Assembly: GCF_030646925.1 (NCBI RefSeq)
Contig: NZ_JAUSKL010000024.1
Coordinates: forward strand, 1-64,000
Reading direction: 5' to 3'
DNA from: Candidatus Binatus sp.
GTDB taxonomy: Bacteria; Desulfobacterota; Binatia; Binatales; Binataceae
DNA: 64,000 nucleotides
Shown here: piece by piece, positions 23,819 to 32,857 of the stretch
Layout: each line of letters opens with the position of its first letter
How positions within the stretch are numbered: position 1 is the stretch's first letter
The notes under the pieces: generated by a model
Seen by the model: only the letters and a program-made list of their open reading frames with translations
Told to the model about the DNA's origin: nothing
Databases searched by the model: none
Position numbers and translations under genes: made by a program

Positions 23819-26404
23819 CTAGTCGCCGATAAACCGGCGGCGCACGAACACCTCGCCCAGGAACAGCGCAATCACAATCGGGATCAGCCAGGGTTCCGCG
23901 CTCCGCCGAAACGCGATGGTCTGGCCGGTATGCCGCGCGATCGCTTCCGCGGCAGCGTCGAACTCGCCGTGCGTGGCCTGCGACAGATGCCGCAGCAGTT
24001 CGACGTTCACCGGCTTGATGCGCAGTTCGGCGGTGTCGGCCGGGATCGATCCCGCCGTCGCAAATTCGCGCTGCTCGAGCACCCGCTCGGTGTCCCCCGC
24101 TTTGATCATCAGGGTCGCGGTGTACTTGCCGCGCCTGAGCGGTCCGACCTCGCCGGTATAGCGCGAGGCGGTCGCTTCCGTCATCGCGATATCCGTTACG
24201 CGCCCCGGCCCCGTGATGCGGCAGACGAGGTTGCTGACCTGCGCCGGTTCGGCCCGTTCAGCCTCCACCGTGATCGAACCGTCAGGCGAACCGTGAATGC
24301 GCATCGTGAACATCCCCGAATCGCCGGGCCGCATCGTCCAGCCCGCAAGCTGCGACCAGAATTCCGCGTAGCGGTTCCACCTGATCCAGCTAAGCGTTGC
24401 GAGCGAATCGGGATCGGCGGCAAAAATCGCGGAGCGCCCGAGTCCATACTGCCACGCGGCCAGCAGCGGCGCGGTCTTGTCGCCGCGCGATACCTTGAGC
24501 GCCACCTGCGCGCCATCTTTGGGAACCGTCGACGCGAAGAAATCGATCGGGGGAATCTCGTTGATATTTATCCCTGCGAGAATCGAAGTTGCCTCGCCGG
24601 CTTCCACCGTGGTCCGCCCTTGCTTGCGCCGATTCATCGCCTCGCGCGTCAGTCCGACCAGCAGCAGGGGCAACTTCTCTATATCCTGCACGCGATAAAA
24701 AACGCCGCCGGTCGCCTGCGCGAAATCCTGCAGCAGGCGGAGGTTGGCGAGGTCCGGGCCGATTCGAATCGTCGAAACCGGAATATGCTGCTTCGCGAAT
24801 TCCGCGATCAGATCGTCGTGATCGTGATACTGGCGATTGGTGTCGCCGTCCGTCAGCAGGATCACCTGCCGCACCGGAATCGAACTCTTGAGTATTTCGC
24901 GCTGCGCAATTTCCAGTGCGTCCTTGAAATCGGTGCCGCCGCCCGGTTGCAGGCGTCCGATGCGATTTTCCAGCTCCGCGCGATCGTCGCCGAGCGGCTG
25001 CAGATGCCCCAACACGTACGCCTGCGAATCGAACGCGATCACGCCCGCGAAATCCGTGTCGTCGAGCTGCCGCAAGAGCGCGATCGCGGCTTCCTTCGCG
25101 TAGCGAATCCGCTCGCCGTCGCGCACCGCCGGATAGCGCGAGTCGTAGCTCATCGAATTGGATCGATCGATGCACAGGTAGACCGCGATCGACTCGCGCG
25201 CCGGCGGCGGCGGCTGCGTCTGAAATTTTACCGGCAGCGTTTTTTCGAGTTCGCCGCCCGCCAACTGCTCGTCGCGCAGCGAATCGCCGGTCGCGATCAA
25301 CCCGCCGCCCAAGTCCGCTACATAGCGATTAAGCGCGTGCTGTACGGGCGCGGTCAGCGAACCGGTCGGCACGTCTTCGAGGATCACGAGTTGATACGGG
25401 AGATAGTCGGCGGCGCGATCGCTGAGACTGCGCGGCGATACGAAATCGATTCGATAATTCCTGAGCTTGAGCGCTGCAACTACGCTTTCCGGCGGCGCCA
25501 TCGACGCGATCAGAATTCGCGGCGCGCCAGTCACCGTGATCGCAGCCTCGGCGCGCGGATTCACCGCGAGTTTCGGCGCCGCCACGACGACCTCGGCGCT
25601 CATCAGGTAAGCGCCGGCGCTTTCCATGCGATACGGCAACTCGAAGCGGTTGAGCCCGGGCTTGAGCGTGATCGATTCGCCGCCGACCGCCGTTCCATCG
25701 CGATAAAGCTTCAACACCGCCGGCGTCGGCGCATGCGCCTCGCTGTCGATATCGATATGAAATGCGAAACGCTGGTCGGCGCGCACCGTCTCCGGCGATT
25801 CGAAATTCGTCACGGCGATTCGTTCGATATCGGACGGCGGCGGCGCGGCCGCGTAAATCCGGATGCCGTCCTCGAGCATCCCGGGCACTTCGGCGGCGGC
25901 GGAATCCACCGTCTCATTGCCGTCGGTGAGCAGCACGATTCGCTTGTCGGCGTCGGCCGGGAACAAACTCTCGGCCGCCGTCAGCGCGCCCGCGATATTG
26001 GTAGCACCGCGCTCAGCCGCCTCGCCGATCTGGCCGACCAGGCGCGGATCGCCGAGCGGCGTCAGCAGCCGGGCGTCGCGCGCGAAGCCGATCACCGCGA
26101 GCTGGTCGGTCGGCGCCATCGCAGCTTTGAGCTTTTCGACGCGGCGGCGCATCCACTGGTACTGATCGGGCGAGATCGATCGCGACTGATCGAGCGCCGC
26201 GATCACCGCCACGCTGCGCGCCGCGATTCGGCCGGGAATCCGCAAGCCCGCGAGCATCAGTACGATGCCGACGACGCAGAGCATCCGGAGCGCAGCCGCC
26301 GACGCTCCGGCAAACTGCATCCCGCCACGCATCGCAAGGATTCCGGGAATTGCCACGAGCGGCGCGAAGAGCAGTAGCCAGAGCATCAGTGGGCGATCAA
26401 ACAT
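23819..26404 (-). CDS. Membrane protein with two VWA domains and glutamine-amidotransferase-like segment
   Basis: The 861-residue protein has two N-terminal membrane helices. VWA domain 1 has MIDAS DQSRS at 72-76 and TDGNET near 160. A glutamine-amidotransferase-like segment (LVILEDVPTGSL to GGGLIATGD) lies near 339-373. VWA domain 2 has DRSNS at 413-417 and TDGDTN near 505. A further beta region and a C-terminal membrane helix follow. It is the last large gene of the MoxR operon, and its start overlaps the end of the BatA-like gene by 8 bases. Such proteins likely form a periplasmic metal-dependent complex with MoxR and DUF58 partners. Confidence 0.85.
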   Translation of the reverse strand: MFDRPLMLWLLLFAPLVAIPGILAMRGGMQFAGASAAALRMLCVVGIVLMLAGLRIPGRIAARSVAVIAALDQSRSISPDQYQWMRRRVEKLKAAMAPTDQLAVIGFARDARLLTPLGDPRLVGQIGEAAERGATNIAGALTAAESLFPADADKRIVLLTDGNETVDSAAAEVPGMLEDGIRIYAAAPPPSDIERIAVTNFESPETVRADQRFAFHIDIDSEAHAPTPAVLKLYRDGTAVGGESITLKPGLNRFELPYRMESAGAYLMSAEVVVAAPKLAVNPRAEAAITVTGAPRILIASMAPPESVVAALKLRNYRIDFVSPRSLSDRAADYLPYQLVILEDVPTGSLTAPVQHALNRYVADLGGGLIATGDSLRDEQLAGGELEKTLPVKFQTQPPPPARESIAVYLCIDRSNSMSYDSRYPAVRDGERIRYAKEAAIALLRQLDDTDFAGVIAFDSQAYVLGHLQPLGDDRAELENRIGRLQPGGGTDFKDALEIAQREILKSSIPVRQVILLTDGDTNRQYHDHDDLIAEFAKQHIPVSTIRIGPDLANLRLLQDFAQATGGVFYRVQDIEKLPLLLVGLTREAMNRRKQGRTTVEAGEATSILAGININEIPPIDFFASTVPKDGAQVALKVSRGDKTAPLLAAWQYGLGRSAIFAADPDSLATLSWIRWNRYAEFWSQLAGWTMRPGDSGMFTMRIHGSPDGSITVEAERAEPAQVSNLVCRITGPGRVTDIAMTEATASRYTGEVGPLRRGKYTATLMIKAGDTERVLEQREFATAGSIPADTAELRIKPVNVELLRHLSQATHGEFDAAAEAIARHTGQTIAFRRSAEPWLIPIVIALFLGEVFVRRRFIGD

Positions 26405-28283
26405 GGCGCATCCCCCACCACCGCGCGTGCCTGATGAGCAGCGCGCTCTCGAGCAGCAGCGCGAGCAGCGCGAGCGCCGCGAGCACGATTAACAGCGGAC
26501 GCACTTCGCGCGCCGGATTCGCGCTCGCAGCGGTGGACGATACCTCCGACGACGCGTCCTGCGCGCCGCGCCGCGGCGCGAGGTCGGATTCGGTCGCGTC
26601 ATAGTAGTTCGCCAGTACCGCGGTCTTGAACGATCCAGATTCGACTTGGTAACGGCCCGATTGCATCGGCCGAATCCGCGCGCGGCCCCATTTGTCGGCC
26701 GCAACTTCCCGCACGCTGCCGTCGGGATTCGTCACGCGCGCAACCTTCACTGCCGGCACCGTCAGGTACGAGCCGGTCGGCGCGATCTGCACTTCTTGCG
26801 TCGCAGTCAGTCGCTTGACGAGATCGACGGTCACGACCAGCGCGTCAAGATGGTCGGGCGCAAGCAGCAGATGATCGCGCACGTCGAATGCGATCAGCCC
26901 GACGCTCCCCGCGGCGGAGCGTCCGAGCGCCGCGGCCGGAAACGGCGGACGCCCTCCCGTCGCGGCTATCGCGATCGCCTCGATCCAATCCGGCAGTGCG
27001 ATAATTCGCGTCGATTCGAGCGCCATCGCTTTGGCGCCGCTCGCCACGCCCGTCAGAGCGTCGCTGATCTGAGCGCCGGAAACTGTTCCTTCCACCAAAA
27101 TTCCAAACGGTGGCTGCTGTCCCGCGCGCGCCGCCGGTGGATAAATCAGCAACGTCGATACGCTGGCGACGGCGGGCGCAAACGCATCGTGCATCACCAC
27201 CAGTTCATAGGGCTTGGGCGTCTCGCCGCCGGGGGCCGGCGCCGGATGAAAGCTCGCCGGATCGGCGGTCTCGACCTGGAAATTCGAATCGACCGCGAGC
27301 AGCACCCGCGCCACGTCATCGCGCACCGACGCGTCCGGCGAGAGCACCAGCATCCGCGCCGGCCGGCCCGACGCGGCGTGGGCATAACGGCTGTTGTCGG
27401 CTTCGATCGCGTCGTCGCTAAGGATTCGCGCGCGCAGCGTTCCGCCCGCGAGCAATGGCCCGAACGGCACGACCATCTGCTCGCGCGGCGCGAGCATCAG
27501 CGTCTGCCGGAAGATTCCGGTGTTGTTGAGTTCGATCGCCAAATCGCACGGATGAGGCTGCGCCGAGAAGTTGCGAATCGTCGCGCGGCCCTTGGTCGCG
27601 CCGGGAATCCCCGAATCCAGCGAAACGATCGCGAGGTTCGCCGCGCTCGATCCGATCAGATGAAAATTTACTTTCGCGACCGATGACACATCGGCAAGAA
27701 TTCCGGCCGGCGGCGTCCGATCCGCGAACAGATCGATCACCGACGCGCCGCGCGCGCGCATCAGAGCCGCTCTCAGAGCCGCCGTCCGCGCCGGTACCGC
27801 CATCGGCTCGAGTCCCGCGATCGCGTTCCTTAGTTCGCCGAGATTCGAACTCTGCGGATGAATAACCTGCGCTTCGAGCGCGTAGCCGCTCACGCTGAAC
27901 TCGTCGTCCACTGGCGCCTGATTGATAATCTCCAGCGCGACGCGACGCGCCTCGCCCAGCCGCGTGCTCGATCCTTCGCGCGCGCTCATGCCCGCGCCCA
28001 GATCGAAAATCAGCGCATGACTCCGCCCGTGGCCGGGACTCGGCGCGGTGCGAATATACAGGCCCGCGATCGCCAGCGTCAGCGCCGCGAGCACCGCCGC
28101 CTCGAGCCAGAACAGCGGATCGAGCCGCACGTGCCGGACGTTCGCGACGGGCGCGGGCGCCTCGTCGAACAGCATCAGGCTCGACACCTCGATCGTCGGA
28201 CGCGAGCGCGAGCGCAGGTAAATCGCCAGCAGCAGCGCGATACTCAGCGCATAGATGAGGTTTTGCGGATTCAGGAAACCCAC
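26397..28283 (-). CDS. BatA-type N-terminal membrane protein with degenerate VWA domain
   Basis: The 628-residue protein opens with the BatA N-terminal pattern GFLNPQNLIYALSIALLLAI and a second helix near 55-75. The VWA-like domain has DLGAG at 92-96 instead of DxSxS, so the metal site is degenerate. A long periplasmic part and a C-terminal membrane helix (LLIVLAALALLALLLESALL) follow. It lies between the DUF58 and double-VWA genes. Loss of the MIDAS suggests a structural rather than metal-dependent role. Confidence 0.82.
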   Translation of the reverse strand: MGFLNPQNLIYALSIALLLAIYLRSRSRPTIEVSSLMLFDEAPAPVANVRHVRLDPLFWLEAAVLAALTLAIAGLYIRTAPSPGHGRSHALIFDLGAGMSAREGSSTRLGEARRVALEIINQAPVDDEFSVSGYALEAQVIHPQSSNLGELRNAIAGLEPMAVPARTAALRAALMRARGASVIDLFADRTPPAGILADVSSVAKVNFHLIGSSAANLAIVSLDSGIPGATKGRATIRNFSAQPHPCDLAIELNNTGIFRQTLMLAPREQMVVPFGPLLAGGTLRARILSDDAIEADNSRYAHAASGRPARMLVLSPDASVRDDVARVLLAVDSNFQVETADPASFHPAPAPGGETPKPYELVVMHDAFAPAVASVSTLLIYPPAARAGQQPPFGILVEGTVSGAQISDALTGVASGAKAMALESTRIIALPDWIEAIAIAATGGRPPFPAAALGRSAAGSVGLIAFDVRDHLLLAPDHLDALVVTVDLVKRLTATQEVQIAPTGSYLTVPAVKVARVTNPDGSVREVAADKWGRARIRPMQSGRYQVESGSFKTAVLANYYDATESDLAPRRGAQDASSEVSSTAASANPAREVRPLLIVLAALALLALLLESALLIRHARWWGMRHV

Positions 28284-28286
28284 GCG

Positions 28287-29192
28287 CTATCTCACTATCC
28301 CGAAGAGCGGCATCTCGCGTTCCATGAACGTTTCGAGATTGTTCGCGCCGAACGCCTGCGCGTACGTGACCGCGTGGCTCTTGCAAACCTCGCGCACGCG
28401 ATCGCCGATCTCCGCGACCTTCCTCGCGCACGCCGCCGCCGTTTCCGGACCGAAAATCGTCTCGCGAATCTCGCCCGTCTCCGCGTCGCGCACGCGAAAG
28501 AGCCCCGGCGGATACGCGCCCGTGCTTTCCTGCTCGCCCATCACGTGCACCACCTTCACGTCGTGGCGCGCCGCGACCAGCCGCCGAATCGCATCTTCGG
28601 TCTCACCGTCGCTCACCAGGAAATCCGAAATCAGCACGACCACGCCGGTCGGACGGCGCTGCAACAATAATTGATCGACCGCCGCACCGAGCCGGGTTTC
28701 GCCGCCCGCCCGCACCGACATCACGAACGGCTTGAAATTGAGATACGATTCGCGCCGCCGATGGAGCGGCGTGGTTTCGAGCTTCATCGCGCCGCGGCGC
28801 ATCGCGAACGCGCCGATCCGCACCGCATCGTTGTCGGCCATCCCGATGTAGGCGAGCGACGCGCCAATCGCGAGCCCGAGGCCAAGTTTGTCGTCGCGCT
28901 CCGGCAGGCCCATCGACGCGCTCGCATCGATCAGCGTGGTGATCTCGACCTGCCGTTCCGCGCGATACGTCCGAATCATCAAATCGTCGAGCCGCGCAAA
29001 TGCATTCCAGTCGAGGAATCGCAGATCGTCGCCCGCCGCGTACTCCTTGAAATTCTCCGGCTCGATTCCAAGCCCCTGGATTCGGCCGAGCGCGCGCTGA
29101 CCCGCGCGCACCGTCCGCGCGCGCTTGATCCCGAGCACCAGCCGATCGAGCTTGCTCAGAAATTCGGGCTCGAACGCGCGCGCCTCGAGCAT
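28287..29192 (-). CDS. DUF58 domain protein
   Basis: The 301-residue protein has the DUF58 core: EPENFKEYAAGDDLRFLDWNAFARLDDLMIRTYRAE near 44-79, followed by a VWA-like domain with MIDAS DASAS in TTLIDASASMG. DUF58 proteins pair with MoxR ATPases. The gene is sandwiched in the operon, starting 8 bases after moxR ends and ending 3 bases before the BatA-like gene. Confidence 0.92.
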   Translation of the reverse strand: MLEARAFEPEFLSKLDRLVLGIKRARTVRAGQRALGRIQGLGIEPENFKEYAAGDDLRFLDWNAFARLDDLMIRTYRAERQVEITTLIDASASMGLPERDDKLGLGLAIGASLAYIGMADNDAVRIGAFAMRRGAMKLETTPLHRRRESYLNFKPFVMSVRAGGETRLGAAVDQLLLQRRPTGVVVLISDFLVSDGETEDAIRRLVAARHDVKVVHVMGEQESTGAYPPGLFRVRDAETGEIRETIFGPETAAACARKVAEIGDRVREVCKSHAVTYAQAFGANNLETFMEREMPLFGIVR

Positions 29193-29200
29193 CGCCTACC

Positions 29201-30244
29201 TCACCCGCGCGCCGCTCGAACGGATTTGATCACGCGCTCGACGATATGCGACGCGTCGATTCCGTCCGAGTGCGCCGCGTAGTTCAGCATGATGCGATGC
29301 GCCAGCGCCGACACCGCGATCCCGTCGATATCCTCGCGCGCGATATTCGCGCGGCCGTCCAGCAGCGCGCGCACTTTCGCGCCGAGGATCAGCGCCTGCG
29401 CGCCGCGCGGACTCGAGCCGAACATCACGTAGCGATTCACCATCTCGTCGTGCACCGCCTTCGCCTCGTCCGCCACGAAGCGCGAATTCTGCGGCTGCGT
29501 CGCGCGCACCAGCCGCGCCGCGTAAATTTCCATCGCGGGCGCCGCCATCACGTCGCGCACCAATTTTTTGAGCGCTTCGATCTGCTCGGGCGCCTCCGCC
29601 GCGCTGAAAACCGCCTCGACGCCGGCCTCTTCCGGGCCCGTCGTGGACGAGATGATCCGCGTGAGTTCCGCTTCGTCCGGATAATTCAGGCGCACCTTGT
29701 AGAGGAATCGATCGAGTTGCGCCTCCGGCAGCGGATACGTCCCTTCCATCTCGATCGGATTCAGCGTCGCCATCACGAAGTACGGCGGCGGCAGCTTGTA
29801 AGTGGTGCCCGATACGGTAACCTGCAACTCGGCCATCGCTTCGAGCAGCGCCGATTGGGTCTTCGGCGTCGCGCGATTGATCTCGTCGCCGAGCAGGATA
29901 TGGCAAAAAGCCGGCCCCGGCTGGAACGAAAAATCGCGCCGCCCGTCTTCGCTCGACAGGATCACGCGCGTGCCGGTGATATCCGCCGGCATCAGATCGA
30001 CCGTGAACTGGATTCGATTGAAGCTTAAGTTGAGCGCGATTCCGAGCGTCTTCACCAGCGTCGTCTTGCCGGTGCCGGGCACGCCTTCGATCAACACGTG
30101 CCCGCCCGCGAACAGCGCCGACAGTAGTTCCTCAACCGCCTGCTCGTGGCCGATTATCACCTTGTGAATCTCGGCCTGGATTCGCCGGAACGTCCGCGTA
30201 AAGTCCGCCACCGTCGGCGTTTCCACCGCTGAAACCTCACTCAT
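29201..30244 (-). CDS. MoxR-family AAA+ ATPase
   Basis: The 347-residue ATPase has Walker A GVPGTGKT at 54-61 and Walker B in LLGDEINRATPKTQSALLEAM. Sensor and arginine-finger regions lie in VMATLNPIEMEGTYPLPEAQLDRF, and the MoxR-type lid (SPRGAQALILGAKVRALLDGR) is present. MoxR ATPases act as chaperones that load metal or assemble complexes with VWA partners. The start overlaps the upstream gene's stop (ATGA), so translation is coupled. Confidence 0.95.
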   Translation of the reverse strand: MSEVSAVETPTVADFTRTFRRIQAEIHKVIIGHEQAVEELLSALFAGGHVLIEGVPGTGKTTLVKTLGIALNLSFNRIQFTVDLMPADITGTRVILSSEDGRRDFSFQPGPAFCHILLGDEINRATPKTQSALLEAMAELQVTVSGTTYKLPPPYFVMATLNPIEMEGTYPLPEAQLDRFLYKVRLNYPDEAELTRIISSTTGPEEAGVEAVFSAAEAPEQIEALKKLVRDVMAAPAMEIYAARLVRATQPQNSRFVADEAKAVHDEMVNRYVMFGSSPRGAQALILGAKVRALLDGRANIAREDIDGIAVSALAHRIMLNYAAHSDGIDASHIVERVIKSVRAARG

Positions 30245-31596
30245 CTTTCGAATACCTTCTTGATCGTCGCCCGATCTTCCGGCGGTACCGACGCCCGCGC
30301 GACCGGCTCATCTGGTTGCTGATCGGCGTTCAGCGGCGTACGCACCTTGGGCGGCACGTAAGCCTGGCCCGCGCCCTTCGCGCCCTTATCGACCGGCCGC
30401 GCTTCGATTGCGATCTCGAATCCTTCGGTGCCGAGCTTGGCCTGAGTGGGCGCGCCGAAGAGGCTATCGGGATCGGCGCCGATTCCATGTGAAGCTCCGC
30501 CGTTGCTCCCCGCGTCGCCATTCTGATCGGAGCTGTGATCGAGCAACGCGTCATCTTGGCCGCTCGAACGACCCTTCCCGCCACTCTGCGCTCCGAGGTC
30601 CGCGCGATTTCCGCTCGGCTGCGCCGGTTTGCCAGATGCGTCAGGGTCGTGCTCGAGATTGAACTTATTCGCCGTTTCCGGCTGGCCCCGCTGGAACTGC
30701 CCGGCCGCATCTTCGCGCGATTTCTTGCCGCTTAGCTCCGGCCTCCGGCGAATCTCATTGCGCTCGAGTCCTCCGCCGTTGTCGGCGAGGCGCAGATTCA
30801 GGCGCTGCTTGGGCGATTGCTCGCCGGTGAGCTTGCTCTGAAATTTGCCGGCCATCTCGCGCGCATGATTCATCAGCCCGGTGATCGAATTGCCCTCGCC
30901 GCCGCTCGCCTGCGGATTCTCGCGCATCAGCTTGTCCTGCAAGCGGCGCATCGTCGCCGGATCGGCGTTGACTTGCATGCCGGTTTCTTCGCCCGGCTCA
31001 GTCGGCCGCAAATGAAGATCGTCCAAATCGATCGTCAGCTCGTCGATATTTTGTCCGGGAACGATCCGCGCCGGATGCTTGATTCGCGCGAGCGGCAAAC
31101 TCAGCATCGCCAGCGCGACCGCGCCGGCCAGCGCGTAGATACCGCGCGAAACGCGGCGCCGCTCAATCTTCGCCGCCGCGAATTCATTCCGATGGCTCAG
31201 CGCGTCCTCGACCAAGTACGACCAGAGCGACCCGCGATGCGATTTGCCCGACAGCGCCACGATCGTCGCGACGCGATCCTTCAACGCCGCGCGCTCATCC
31301 ACGATCGACGCGGCCCGCATCGAGCTGGTTTTCATCCGCCACGCGCGCCGGATCGCATCGAAGACCCCGATCGCGCCGAGTACTATCGCCGCCGCCGAAC
31401 AGATCAGAAATTGCAGCGCCGAAAGCTGATACGCTCCGACGTAGATCACCGCGCCCGCCGCGATCGCAATCGCCAGCGAGAAAAATATCGCGTGCTGCAG
31501 CGCGAGCGAGTTGAGCCGCCGGCGCACCGATCCAACCTGGCCCAGAATCAGCCCAAGTTTCTCGTCAGCGATTTTGCGTTGTGACGGGAAAGCCAT
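30241..31596 (-). CDS. Hypothetical membrane protein heading the MoxR operon
   Basis: The 451-residue protein has two membrane helices near 34-80 and a third near 153-170. A long, low-complexity periplasmic part rich in Gly, Ser, Gln, Asn and Asp follows (about 230-400). It is similar in plan to DUF4175-type or coiled-coil partners found in MoxR operons, but I cannot name a family. It starts the operon and overlaps moxR by 4 bases. There is no catalytic motif. The disordered tail may bind the VWA partners. Confidence 0.75.
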   Translation of the reverse strand: MAFPSQRKIADEKLGLILGQVGSVRRRLNSLALQHAIFFSLAIAIAAGAVIYVGAYQLSALQFLICSAAAIVLGAIGVFDAIRRAWRMKTSSMRAASIVDERAALKDRVATIVALSGKSHRGSLWSYLVEDALSHRNEFAAAKIERRRVSRGIYALAGAVALAMLSLPLARIKHPARIVPGQNIDELTIDLDDLHLRPTEPGEETGMQVNADPATMRRLQDKLMRENPQASGGEGNSITGLMNHAREMAGKFQSKLTGEQSPKQRLNLRLADNGGGLERNEIRRRPELSGKKSREDAAGQFQRGQPETANKFNLEHDPDASGKPAQPSGNRADLGAQSGGKGRSSGQDDALLDHSSDQNGDAGSNGGASHGIGADPDSLFGAPTQAKLGTEGFEIAIEARPVDKGAKGAGQAYVPPKVRTPLNADQQPDEPVARASVPPEDRATIKKVFER

Positions 31597-31701
31597 CTGA
31601 ACGCGCGATGCGCGTCCAATCGAGAATAGTTAAGGCAGGCCAAGCGCGCAACGCAGTTTCCGTGGCCGGCGACCATGGCGACCGGAAGGAAAATACTTGT
31701 T

Positions 31702-31831
31702 CCGAAACCTCACGCAGGTGGAGTTTACCCTGAGCCTCGAAGGGGCCGCTTCCCGTGGCGACGCGAAGCCGACTTCGGGCCGCAGGGCCGAATCGCTATA
31801 AGATGAAGATGCGGGCTACGCCCTGTTAGTA
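31702..31831 (-). repeat. R1 repeat, long form, inverted
   Basis: Read on the minus strand it gives TACTAACAGGGCGTAGCCCG, then ATCTT, later GCCACGGGAAGCGGCCCCTT, CGAGGCTCAGGGTAAACTCC and the terminal GTGAGGTTTCGG. It is the longest copy, with the extra middle module also seen at 36451-36517. Confidence 0.75.
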
Positions 31832-31890
31832 ATGGAAAAGTGAGAAAGGGGCCCGCGTGCAGCTTAAGTCTTGTCCCGTTTTCTTACCGG

Positions 31891-31915
31891 TACTAGCAGC
31901 GCGTAGCGCGCATCC
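31891..31915 (+). repeat. R1 repeat, 5' module only
   Basis: Only the first module is present: TACTAGCAGCGCGTAGCGCG followed by CATCC. The core GCGCGTAGCGCGC is an imperfect palindrome. Confidence 0.7.
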
Positions 31916-31960
31916 TTTTCTCCGCCGGCGTCGAGCGACAACGCACGCATTTTTTGCACC

Positions 31961-32030
31961 TATTAACAGCGCGTAGCGCGCATCCTACTTGCCACGGGAA
32001 GCTCGAAACCTCGTGAGGTTTCGAACTCCT
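31961..32030 (+). repeat. R1 repeat, standard form
   Basis: It contains TTAACAGCGCGTAGCGCGCA, then GCCACGGGAAGCTCG and the perfect hairpin CGAAACCTCGTGAGGTTTCG (9-bp stem, 2-base loop). It lies just downstream of the gene at 32059, which reads toward it. Confidence 0.8.
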
Positions 32031-32058
32031 ACTCCCCTCTTCCGACGCCGCGGCGCCG

Positions 32059-32838
32059 CTAGAACGCCCAGCCCACGATCGATTTCAGGAACAGCCCGTT
32101 GCTGGTTCGAGTCAGCCCGATACCCACGCCCAGATTCAGTTCGAGTTGCGGGATCAGGTCCAGGTTCAGCGCCGGTACGATAAAATGCTCCTGGCGCTGC
32201 ACCCCCGGTATCACCTGCAGGGGACCCAAGTCGCCGTAATATTCGACCGCGGGCTGAATCCAGCGCGACAGGTCGTACACGATCTCACCCGACGGCGACA
32301 ATTCAACCCCGCGATGCGTCCCCGGTCCGCTGAACGGCTTCTCGAACGCGAAGTTCCCGATCGCGGTGAACCTCCCCAGATGCGTCTCGACAATCGGGCG
32401 CAGTTCGAGCGTCAGCGGATTCTCGTCCGCCTGCCGGCGCATGTAATCAAGCTCGATATTCGCGCCGAATCGAACCGGCCATCGCTCCGTCATCGGCACG
32501 CCGAAATGAACCTTGGTGCGCGCACCTGCGTACTCGTACTCGCCGTTGTTCAGCCGGGCCGTGCACAGGTACTGCCCGACCTCGAGGTATCGCAGCACGC
32601 CGTACGAGGCCTCGAGCGTCTCGTGAATCTGATACGGATTGAGCGCGTCCTTCGCCTCGTGTCCGGTCGCAGTGCTGACGGTATTCGAATGAAGCTCGAC
32701 TTCGAGATGCCCCTTTGGCACGGTCTCGGCGGAATAAATCTGAATTTCGTAGAAGTCGATCGCGAGCGCGGGTCGCGCCGCGACCGCGACCGCCGCGATC
32801 AAAAACAGGAGCGCGCAAATCGATCGGCCCGGATTCAT
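32059..32838 (-). CDS. Exported outer-membrane-type barrel protein
   Basis: The 259-residue protein has a signal peptide ending at ARPALA. It has alternating amphipathic strands (GHLEVELHSNTV, RWPVRFGANIELDYM, LELNLGVGIGLT) and a C-terminal aromatic residue (SIVGWAF) typical of outer-membrane barrels recognised by BamA. I know no specific function. It lies alone between an intergenic repeat cluster and a dehydrogenase gene on the same strand. Confidence 0.78.
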   Translation of the reverse strand: MNPGRSICALLFLIAAVAVAARPALAIDFYEIQIYSAETVPKGHLEVELHSNTVSTATGHEAKDALNPYQIHETLEASYGVLRYLEVGQYLCTARLNNGEYEYAGARTKVHFGVPMTERWPVRFGANIELDYMRRQADENPLTLELRPIVETHLGRFTAIGNFAFEKPFSGPGTHRGVELSPSGEIVYDLSRWIQPAVEYYGDLGPLQVIPGVQRQEHFIVPALNLDLIPQLELNLGVGIGLTRTSNGLFLKSIVGWAF

Positions 32839-32857
32839 CGCGCCCAGGCTTCGCGTG

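Larger units (their letters stand above)
31597..32058. other. Gene-free stretch with repeat cluster
   Basis: About 460 bases separate the MoxR operon from the next gene. They contain one inverted copy and two forward copies of repeat family R1 and no open frame that looks coding. It includes the upstream region of the MoxR operon, but no clear promoter could be placed. Confidence 0.6.

Noticed and set aside
23804-26377. 857-codon plus-strand open frame
   Set aside because: It is the antisense shadow of the double-VWA gene; Arg/His-rich composition and no domain.
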